Shown here one piece after another: positions 1 through 7,625 of a stretch of 7,625 bases of DNA (position 1 is its first letter; every line of letters begins with the position of its first letter). Under the pieces are notes generated by a model. It did not search any database, had not been told where the DNA came from, and saw nothing but the letters and a program-made list of their open reading frames with translations. A program made the position numbers and the translations under genes. This DNA is from Burkholderiaceae bacterium (GTDB lineage Bacteria; Pseudomonadota; Gammaproteobacteria; Burkholderiales; Burkholderiaceae), in contig JANWUU010000366.1 of assembly GCA_025057735.1 (NCBI GenBank), positions 1-7,625 on the forward strand. Direction: 5' to 3'.

Positions 1-1
1 C

Positions 2-2446
2 CGCGAGTTCGCGCGCATGTTCGGTTACGCCGACGACGAGGTGATCGGCCTGTCGCTGTGGGCGCTGACGCACGACCGCGCCGAGCGCCTGCTGGCGGCG
101 ATGAGCGGGCTGCCGGCGGTGCGGGCGCGCGAGACCACGCATGCCGAGGTGGTGCTGTTCCGCAAGGATGGTCAGCCGCTGTGGTGCGCGGTGCAGGCGC
201 GCGCGGTGGAGGGCGACGGCGGCGCCGCCCGCACCGGCGAGGCGATCTACACCTTCCAGGACATCACGGCACGGCGCGCGCAGGAGGAGCAGCTCGAGCG
301 CCTGCTGGCCGAGAGCCAGCTGCTGTTCGATACCGCGCTCGTGGGCCTGCTGTTCGTGCGCGACGGCCGGCCGGTGCGCGCCAACGCGGCGATGGAAGAG
401 CTGCTCGCCTGCGAGCCCGGCGCGCTGACCAGCCAGATTCAGCTCTTTGCGCATCCGACCGACCAGCTCCTGATGGCGAGCCTGGCCGAGCACTACGGCG
501 AGATCAACCAGCGCGGCACCTGCGAGTTCGAGCTGCACATGTACCGCCGGCGCGGCGAACCGGTATGGGTCGCGGTGCAGGGGCGGGCGGTCAATCCGGG
601 CCGCCCCGAGCTCGGCTACATCTTCGCCTTCGTCGACATCGATTCGCGCAAGCGGCAGGAGGCGCAACTACGGGCTACCCTGGCCGAGCTGCAACTGATC
701 TTCGACAACGCGCTGGTGGCTATGCTGTACGTCGCCGGCGAGCGCATCGTGAAGGCCAATGTGGCCACCGAGCGCATGTTCGGCTACGCCGCCGCCGATC
801 TGTACCAGCAGCCGATCGCCGCCCTCTTTGCGCAGGCGGGCGAGTGGCACGAGGTGGCCGCGCGCGTGGCGCACGCGGGGGAGGTCGGCTTCGAGCGCCT
901 GCTGAGGCGACGCGACGGCCAGACCTTCTGGTGCGCGGGCAACGTGCGGCCGCTGGATGCCGCCGCCCCCGCGCAGGGGCTGATCCTGGCGCTGATGGAC
1001 ATCGACTCGCGGCGGCGGTCCGAAGACGAGCTGCGGCGCGTGCGCAACTACCTGGACCTGGTGGTGGAGAACCTGCCGGTGCTGGTGTCGGTGCGCGAGG
1101 CCGATTCCGGCCGCTTCGTCAGCCTGAACCGCGCCGGCGAAGCGATCATGGGCCTGCGCCGCGAGCAGGTGATCGGCCGCACCTGGCACGAGGTCTACGG
1201 CCGCCATTTTGCGGACCTGTATGCGGAGCTGGACCGGCGGGCGCTCGCCGACGGCCAGCAGGTGGAGCGGCCGCGCGACGTCATGCTGCGCGCCGACGGC
1301 CGCACGCTGACCGTCAACCAGCGCATCGTGCCGCTGTTCGAGCCGGACGCGCAGGGACGTGCGCGTTACGTGATGTCGATCATCGACGACCTGACCGACG
1401 CGGTGCGCGCCGAGGCGCAGCTGGCGGAGACCGAGACGCGCTTCCGCCAGTTCGCCGAGAACATCGACCAGCTGGTATTCATCACCGACGCCGACCTGTC
1501 GATGGTGCTGTACGTCAACCCGCGCTATGCGGCCGTCATCGGCGCTTCCAGCGAGGAGCTGATCGAAAATCCGCGCTCGGTGCTGGCGCACGTGCACTTC
1601 GACGATGCGCCGAAGATCGCGCGCCTGCTGCCGCGGCTGGTGGCCAGCATGCGGCGCGTGCGCAAGATGGATTTCAACGTGCGCATCGATCATCCGAGCC
1701 GCGGCGTGCGGCTGCTCAACGTGCGGCTGTCGCCGGTGAAGCTGCGCGACGGCACGGTGCGCGTCTTCGGCATCGCCGACGACATCACCGAGCGCAGCGC
1801 CGCCGAGCGGCAGCGCATCGAGGAGGCGGTCAAGCAGCGCGACCTGCTGGTGCGCGAGGTGCACCACCGCATCAAGAACAATCTGCAGGGCGTCGCCGGA
1901 TTGTTGCAGCACATGGCGCACGCCAAGCCGGAGCTGGCCGGCCATCTTAACGAGATCGCCGGTCAGATCCAGGCCATCGCCCAGGTGCATGGACTGCAGA
2001 TCCGCGCCACCGGCACGCTGCCGGTGCTGGGGGTGGCGCAGGGCATTTTCCAGAACCTGGCCACGATGTTCGGCGTGGAGGTGCGCTTCGAGCCGCCGCC
2101 GCCGGCGCTGTGGCGCTGGGGGCTGCCGGAGAACGAGGCGGTACCGCTGGCGCTGGTGATCAACGAACTGGGCACCAACGCGATCAAGTACCGCGCCAGC
2201 CGCGAACACGGCGTGTCGGTGCGCGTGGCCTCGCGCCCGGAAGGGGTGGAACTGCGCATCGAGAACAGCGGGCAGCTGAAGGCCGGCTTCGACCTGGCGC
2301 GCATCGCCTCCGGGATTTCCGGCCTGGGCCTGGTGAAGGCCCTGCTGCCGCGGCGCGGCGCGCGCCTGGCCATCGAGCAGCATGGCGGGGCGGTGGTGAC
2401 GCGGCTGGAGCTGACCCCGCCGGCCATCGGCGAGGACGTCGGCTAG
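2..2446 (+). CDS. Multi-PAS sensor histidine kinase, HisKA_2 type (5' end outside window)
   Basis: A sensor kinase that would autophosphorylate on histidine and pass the phosphate to a response regulator, most likely the ANTAR regulator 22 nt downstream. The frame is open from base 2, and the codons before the first Met (base 17) read R-E-F-A-R, which continues a PAS helix. The real start is therefore upstream. Counting from that Met, five PAS domains can be seen: about 1-83 (partial), 100-209, 225-330, 346-460 and 476-592, joined by charged helical linkers. The dimerisation/phosphoacceptor segment EVHHRIKNNLQG (H616/H617) is the HisKA_2 signature, not classical HisKA. The ATPase domain (about 705-800) has an N-box NELGTNAIKY (N716, N721) and a glycine-rich GISGLGL (766-772). 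Its G1 box reads IENSG (748-752) and lacks the usual Asp. No membrane segment, receiver or DNA-binding domain lies in the visible part; the missing N-terminus could hold one. The ligand is unknown, and the PAS domains suggest a cytoplasmic small molecule, redox or cofactor signal. Confidence 0.95.
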   Translation, partial: REFARMFGYADDEVIGLSLWALTHDRAERLLAAMSGLPAVRARETTHAEVVLFRKDGQPLWCAVQARAVEGDGGAARTGEAIYTFQDITARRAQEEQLERLLAESQLLFDTALVGLLFVRDGRPVRANAAMEELLACEPGALTSQIQLFAHPTDQLLMASLAEHYGEINQRGTCEFELHMYRRRGEPVWVAVQGRAVNPGRPELGYIFAFVDIDSRKRQEAQLRATLAELQLIFDNALVAMLYVAGERIVKANVATERMFGYAAADLYQQPIAALFAQAGEWHEVAARVAHAGEVGFERLLRRRDGQTFWCAGNVRPLDAAAPAQGLILALMDIDSRRRSEDELRRVRNYLDLVVENLPVLVSVREADSGRFVSLNRAGEAIMGLRREQVIGRTWHEVYGRHFADLYAELDRRALADGQQVERPRDVMLRADGRTLTVNQRIVPLFEPDAQGRARYVMSIIDDLTDAVRAEAQLAETETRFRQFAENIDQLVFITDADLSMVLYVNPRYAAVIGASSEELIENPRSVLAHVHFDDAPKIARLLPRLVASMRRVRKMDFNVRIDHPSRGVRLLNVRLSPVKLRDGTVRVFGIADDITERSAAERQRIEEAVKQRDLLVREVHHRIKNNLQGVAGLLQHMAHAKPELAGHLNEIAGQIQAIAQVHGLQIRATGTLPVLGVAQGIFQNLATMFGVEVRFEPPPPALWRWGLPENEAVPLALVINELGTNAIKYRASREHGVSVRVASRPEGVELRIENSGQLKAGFDLARIASGISGLGLVKALLPRRGARLAIEQHGGAVVTRLELTPPAIGEDVG

Positions 2447-2456
2447 GGCGCGCACC

Positions 2457-2462
2457 TACAAT
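2457..2462 (+). promoter_or_regulatory. Candidate -10 box for a leaderless transcript of the ANTAR regulator
   Basis: TACAAT matches the sigma-70 -10 consensus TATAAT at five of six positions. It ends 6 nt before the ATG at 2469, so transcription starting 7 nt after the box would begin at the A of the start codon. No Shine-Dalgarno sequence lies at a useful distance from this ATG; the nearest purine run, AGGG at 2445-2448, is about 20 nt away. No good -35 hexamer is visible 16-18 nt upstream. This could be a second promoter inside the operon, or chance. Confidence 0.45.
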
Positions 2463-2468
2463 GTCCGC

Positions 2469-3080
2469 ATGAGCGAGGCGAAGCCGCAGATCCTGGTCGT
2501 CGACGACGACCGCCTAGTGCTGGCCACCGTCACGGCGGGGCTTAAGCAGGCGGATTTCGACGTGCTGGAAGCGGACAACGGCGACGACGCCATTTTGCTC
2601 GCGCGCAAGCACCGGCCGGCGCTGGCGATCCTCGACATGCGCATGCAGGGCAAGAGCGGCATGGACGTGGCGCGCTATCTGGCCGCCAACACCCGCACCG
2701 GCTTCATGTTCCTGTCGGCCTTCGGCGATGCGGACATCATCGAGGAGGCGACCAAGCTCGGCGCGCTCGGCTACCTGGTGAAGCCGATCGACGTCAAGCA
2801 GATCGTGCCGGCGGTGCGCGCCGCGCTGGCGCGGCTGCAGGAGCAGCCGCCGGAGCCGCGCCCGCAGCCGCCGCGGCCGCCAGTCACTGTCGCCCCCACG
2901 GCGGAGGCGGCGCGCGAGCAGTACGTGGCGATCGGCATCCTGATGGAGCGGCTGCGTCTCGACTACGAGCGCGCGGCCGAGGCGCTGCGCGCGCAGGCGC
3001 GCGCCGAGGGGCGGGGCGTCGACGAGCTGGCGGCCAGCATGGTGGAGGCCGCCAACCGCCTGAACTCGATTCCGCGCTGA
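2469..3080 (+). CDS. Response regulator with REC and ANTAR (RNA-binding antiterminator) domains
   Basis: A 203-residue regulator predicted to be phosphorylated by the upstream kinase and then to bind nascent RNA and prevent transcription termination. REC domain, about residues 6-122: acidic pair D12/D13, phosphoacceptor D56 in LAILDMRMQG, switch residue S83 in FLSAFGD and K105 in YLVKPID. All key residues are present, so it should be phosphorylatable. A proline-rich linker (about 124-148) leads to a C-terminal three-helix ANTAR domain (about 149-200) recognised by YVAIGILMERLRLDYERAAE, then ALRAQAR and an Ala-rich last helix. The Lys common in the AKG motif of ANTAR proteins is Ile155 here. 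The architecture is that of EutV, which also pairs with a HisKA_2 kinase; NasT also has REC-ANTAR but normally works with NasS, not a kinase. ATG 2469 is chosen because the REC fold starts directly after it, and the ATG at 2461 is out of frame and stops after three codons. RNA targets are not visible in the window. Confidence 0.95.
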   Translation: MSEAKPQILVVDDDRLVLATVTAGLKQADFDVLEADNGDDAILLARKHRPALAILDMRMQGKSGMDVARYLAANTRTGFMFLSAFGDADIIEEATKLGALGYLVKPIDVKQIVPAVRAALARLQEQPPEPRPQPPRPPVTVAPTAEAAREQYVAIGILMERLRLDYERAAEALRAQARAEGRGVDELAASMVEAANRLNSIPR

Positions 3081-3109
3081 GGGTGGCGCCGGCGCGGACC
3101 GACCGAGTC

Positions 3110-3113
3110 GAGG
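3110..3113 (+). promoter_or_regulatory. Shine-Dalgarno GAGG deciding the start of the zinc-ribbon membrane protein
   Basis: GAGG lies 5 nt before the GTG at 3119. The earlier in-frame GTG at 3083 has GAGG directly abutting it with no spacer, which is too close to act as a ribosome binding site. This favours 3119 as the start. Confidence 0.5.
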
Positions 3114-3118
3114 CGACC

Positions 3119-3529
3119 GTGACGGTGGGCGAGCAGATCCGGCGCCTGGGCTTCCGGCGCTGGTACGAGCGGCAACTGATCGAAAGCCATGCCTACCTGG
3201 TGACGGCATTCCTGGCGCTGATCCTGCTGCTGGCCGGCGTCGAAGGGTTGTCGCTCGCGCGGCGCTCGCCGCTTTTTTATGCCGGACTGACCGCGGGGGC
3301 TGCGGCCGCCGGCGTGCTGACCTACGTCGGCTGGCGGCGTTTCAGCGTGCTGCTGCGGCGGGCCGAATTGTTCGCGGGTGCTGCCGCCTGCCCGCGCTGC
3401 GGCGCCTGGGGTGACTTCAATGTGCTCTCCGAGGAGCGCAGCGACGCGCACGATCCGCCGGAGGCGGGGCGGCCGCACTGGCTGCGCGTGCGCTGCCGCG
3501 GCTGCGGCTGCGACTGGCGCATCGGTTAA
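3119..3529 (+). CDS. Small two-pass membrane protein with C-terminal zinc ribbon, function unknown
   Basis: I do not recognise a named family. From the GTG at 3119 it has 136 residues. An N-terminal basic/aromatic amphipathic stretch (RRLGFRRWYERQL) is followed by two hydrophobic segments, about HAYLVTAFLALILLLAGVE and FYAGLTAGAAAAGVLTYVGW, with a short loop between. The C-terminal soluble part has CPRCG (C91, C94) and CRGCGC (C126, C129, C131), two Cys pairs 30 residues apart as in a zinc ribbon or rubredoxin-like knuckle. By the positive-inside rule both ends and the zinc ribbon probably face the cytoplasm. It lies 38 nt after the ANTAR regulator on the same strand and is probably co-transcribed, so it may be an accessory or an output of that system; this is inference only. 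An alternative GTG start at 3083 would add 12 residues that look unstructured; the GAGG at 3110 supports 3119. Its TAA overlaps the stop codon of the convergent kinase gene. Confidence 0.82.
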   Translation: MTVGEQIRRLGFRRWYERQLIESHAYLVTAFLALILLLAGVEGLSLARRSPLFYAGLTAGAAAAGVLTYVGWRRFSVLLRRAELFAGAAACPRCGAWGDFNVLSEERSDAHDPPEAGRPHWLRVRCRGCGCDWRIG

Positions 3530-3531
3530 CC
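3524..3531. other. Interlocked stop codons of two convergent genes in a GGTTAACC palindrome
   Basis: The plus-strand gene ends with TAA at 3527-3529 and the minus-strand kinase ends with TAA read from 3528 to 3526. The central TTAA serves both, so the two coding regions overlap by 3 nt and leave no room between them for a terminator. No stem-loop with a T-run is visible on either side. Confidence 0.9.
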
Positions 3532-4809
3532 CGGCGCGCCGTCCTCCCACAACGTGAAGAAGAAGGTCGCGCCCTGACCGGGGGCGGACTCGGCCCACAC
3601 GCGGCCGCCGTGCTTGCGCACGATGCGCTGCACGGTCGCCAGGCCCACCCCGGTGCCCGGAAACTCGTTCTGCGAGTGGAAGCGCTGGAACAGGCCGAAC
3701 AGCTTGTCGGCGAAGCGCATGTCGAAGCCGGCGCCGTTGTCGCGCACGAAGTACACCGGGCGGCCGTTTTCCTCGCGCACGCCGAACTCCACCCGCGGCG
3801 CCGGCACGCGCGCCGAGAACTTGAAAGCATTGCCGAGCAGGTTCTGCAGCACCAGGCGCAGCAGCGTGCGGTCGCCGTCCACCGGCGCGGCGGCGACGGC
3901 GACGAAGGCGTGGCGGCCCTCGTACTGGACGGCGAATTCGTCGGCCAGCTCCTGCGCCAGCCGCGCCAGATCGACCCGCTCGCGCACGATCTCGCGGCTG
4001 GTCATGCGGGCGAGCGAAAGCAGCGTGTCGATCATCGCGTTCATGCGGCCGGCGGCGGCGACGATGCGTTTCAGGTGCTCGCGGCCCAGGTCATCGAGGC
4101 GGTCGCCGTAATCCTCCAGCACGATCTGGGCAAAGCCGTCGACCACCCGCAGCGGCGCGCGCAGGTCGTGCGATACGGAGTGCGCGAAGCTGTCCAGCTC
4201 GCGCACCGCCAGTTCGAGCTGGCGCGTCCGCGCCGCGTGCTCGGCCAGCCATTGCGCCGGCGGCGCCGCTTCCGCGCGCGCGGCCGCGAGCAGCGCGCTC
4301 ACCTCGCGCGCCACGCCGCAGTAGCCCTCGAAGCGGCCGTCGGCGTCGAAGCGCGGCTGGCCGCTCAGCAGGAAGGTGCGTCCGCCACGGGTGCTGACGG
4401 GCACATCGTAGAAGGGCGCGCAGGCGCCGGTGGCCGCCGCCAGCGCCTGCGGCGGCGGCAGCCCCGCTTCGATCTCCCACGGTCTGCGGCCGAGCAGCTG
4501 GCGCGGGTCGAGGTCCGGCAGCGGGCGCTGACCCATCTGCAGCGCGGTGACCGTCAAGCCCGCATCGCAGGTCCAGTGCCAGTCGGCGCCGGCGGCGAGC
4601 GCCTGGCGGAGCGCCCGTAGCGGGCTGCGGGCGCGCAGCCAGCGCCACGCCGCCAGCGCCGCCAGCGCCAGCGCCGCGCCGACGGCGGCCGCGGCTGCGA
4701 ACGCGCCGAGTGCAGCGGCGCTGTCCAGCGGCGCCGCCGCTGCCGCCGCGATGAGGCTTGCCGGCTGATCGCCCACCTGATCGCTGGAATTGGCCGCCTT
4801 TTCCCCCAC
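3526..4809 (-). CDS. Membrane-anchored PAS sensor histidine kinase without receiver
   Basis: A 427-residue kinase from the GTG at 4809. An Ala-rich hydrophobic helix (about 31-55, followed by WRWLRARS) forms a single membrane anchor. A PAS domain follows (about 75-170, starting ADWHW and ending GYCGVAREVSAL), then a helical linker and a HisKA domain with FAHSVSHDLRAPLR, of the type seen in phytochrome-like and related cytoplasmic-sensing kinases, phosphoacceptor H214. The ATPase domain is complete: N-box QNLLGNAFKF (N323), G1 DNGAG (D357), F-box LFGLFQRFH, G2 GTGVGL (385-390). It should be an active kinase. It has no receiver, and no free-standing response regulator adjoins it, so its partner is unknown; the divergent hybrid kinase is one candidate. 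The frame stays open far upstream (to 5859), but those residues are antisense to the divergent kinase and resemble no domain. The GTG at 4809 is chosen because it just precedes the membrane helix and follows a -10-like box; GTG at 4776 is an alternative. No Shine-Dalgarno is evident at either. Confidence 0.9.
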   Translation of the reverse strand: MGEKAANSSDQVGDQPASLIAAAAAAPLDSAAALGAFAAAAAVGAALALAALAAWRWLRARSPLRALRQALAAGADWHWTCDAGLTVTALQMGQRPLPDLDPRQLLGRRPWEIEAGLPPPQALAAATGACAPFYDVPVSTRGGRTFLLSGQPRFDADGRFEGYCGVAREVSALLAAARAEAAPPAQWLAEHAARTRQLELAVRELDSFAHSVSHDLRAPLRVVDGFAQIVLEDYGDRLDDLGREHLKRIVAAAGRMNAMIDTLLSLARMTSREIVRERVDLARLAQELADEFAVQYEGRHAFVAVAAAPVDGDRTLLRLVLQNLLGNAFKFSARVPAPRVEFGVREENGRPVYFVRDNGAGFDMRFADKLFGLFQRFHSQNEFPGTGVGLATVQRIVRKHGGRVWAESAPGQGATFFFTLWEDGAPG

Positions 4810-4815
4810 GCCGCG

Positions 4816-4821
4816 ATTCTG
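4816..4821 (-). promoter_or_regulatory. Candidate -10 box (CAGAAT) for leaderless expression of the minus-strand kinase
   Basis: Read on the minus strand, CAGAAT ends 6 nt before the GTG at 4809, matching TATAAT at four of six positions. The spacing is the same as that of TACAAT before the ATG at 2469. No Shine-Dalgarno precedes this GTG, and no good -35 is seen. Support rests on the repeated spacing. Confidence 0.35.
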
Positions 4822-4909
4822 CCAGCGGGCTTGCGGGGCCCTGCCGGCCAGCGCGCGAAAAGACCGCTTCGGGCGCGCCTTATCGCGTCCCCCGCCTGCG
4901 TCAAGTTGT

Positions 4910-4920
4910 CGCACTGTGCG
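4910..4920. repeat. Perfect 11-bp palindrome, possible operator
   Basis: CGCAC-T-GTGCG is a perfect 5-1-5 inverted repeat; the flanking bases (T and G) do not extend it. It lies about 60 bp before the plus-strand start at 4982 and about 100 bp before the minus-strand start at 4809. It is short enough to be chance in GC-rich DNA. Confidence 0.3.
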
Positions 4921-4981
4921 GCCGAAAGCGAACGCAGGGGCGTTGCGCCGCGTGTCGGCGCGCGCCCGCAGGCAGTCAGCG

Positions 4982-7625
<2,644 letters not shown>

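Larger units (their letters stand above)
4810..4981. other. Divergent intergenic region between two kinase genes
   Basis: These 172 bp separate the starts of the minus-strand PAS kinase and the plus-strand hybrid kinase, and should hold promoters for both. Visible elements are a CAGAAT box facing the minus-strand gene and an 11-bp palindrome at 4910-4920. TTGTCG at 4906-4911 resembles a -35 hexamer for the plus-strand gene, but no acceptable -10 follows at 16-18 nt. I see no GG-N10-GC sigma-54 promoter and no small gene. Confidence 0.6.

Noticed and set aside
668..2455. A 595-codon open frame on the minus strand opposite the multi-PAS kinase
   Set aside because: The product is rich in His, Arg and Gln, typical of the antisense of GC-rich coding DNA, and has no recognisable motif.
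2469..3080. Assignment of the regulator as NasT or AmiR
   Set aside because: No nitrate or amidase genes are adjacent, and AmiR lacks the phosphoacceptor set seen here; the kinase partner fits a EutV-like mode instead, but the regulon is unknown, so no symbol is given.
3086..3095. Palindrome GCGCCGGCGC after the ANTAR gene as a terminator stem
   Set aside because: It has no loop and no following T-run, and such palindromes are common by chance at this GC content.
4818..4836. Sigma-54 promoter in the divergent region (TTGC at 4831)
   Set aside because: The GG expected 10 nt before GC is absent.

Overview
The window is a signal-transduction cluster from a GC-rich bacterium. Codon third positions are almost all G or C. 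A proteobacterium is likely, and a beta-proteobacterium such as a Rhodocyclales relative seems plausible. That rests on the overall style of the multi-PAS kinases and on start codons that sit 6 nt behind TANAAT-like boxes. It is an impression; there is no rRNA or other marker gene to settle it.

Left block, plus strand: (1) a multi-PAS histidine kinase of the HisKA_2 type whose N-terminus lies before base 1 (2-2446); (2) after 22 nt, a response regulator joining a REC domain to an RNA-binding ANTAR domain (2469-3080); (3) after 38 nt, a small two-pass membrane protein with a C-terminal zinc ribbon and no known function (3119-3529). Genes 1 and 2 look like a cognate two-component pair that would act by transcription antitermination on RNA, as EutW/EutV does, rather than by DNA binding. 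The signal and the RNA targets are not visible here.

Right block: (4) on the minus strand, a membrane-anchored PAS histidine kinase without a receiver (4809-3526). Its stop codon interlocks with that of gene 3 in a GGTTAACC palindrome, so the convergent genes have no space for a terminator. (5) Diverging from gene 4 across 172 bp, on the plus strand, a large hybrid histidine kinase with the order TM hairpin - HAMP - GAF - PAS - PAS - HisKA - HATPase - REC. It runs off the right end inside its receiver domain (4982-7625). Its true frame is open from 4982 to the window end.

The window thus encodes three histidine kinases but only one free-standing response regulator plus the start of one fused receiver. 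Gene 2 is the natural partner of gene 1. Gene 4 is an orphan within the window and may signal through the hybrid kinase's receiver or through something outside. No tRNA, rRNA, mobile element, CRISPR array or convincing terminator was seen. I did not find a clearly new system; the most unusual parts are the kinase/ANTAR pair, the zinc-ribbon membrane protein beside it, and candidate leaderless promoters.
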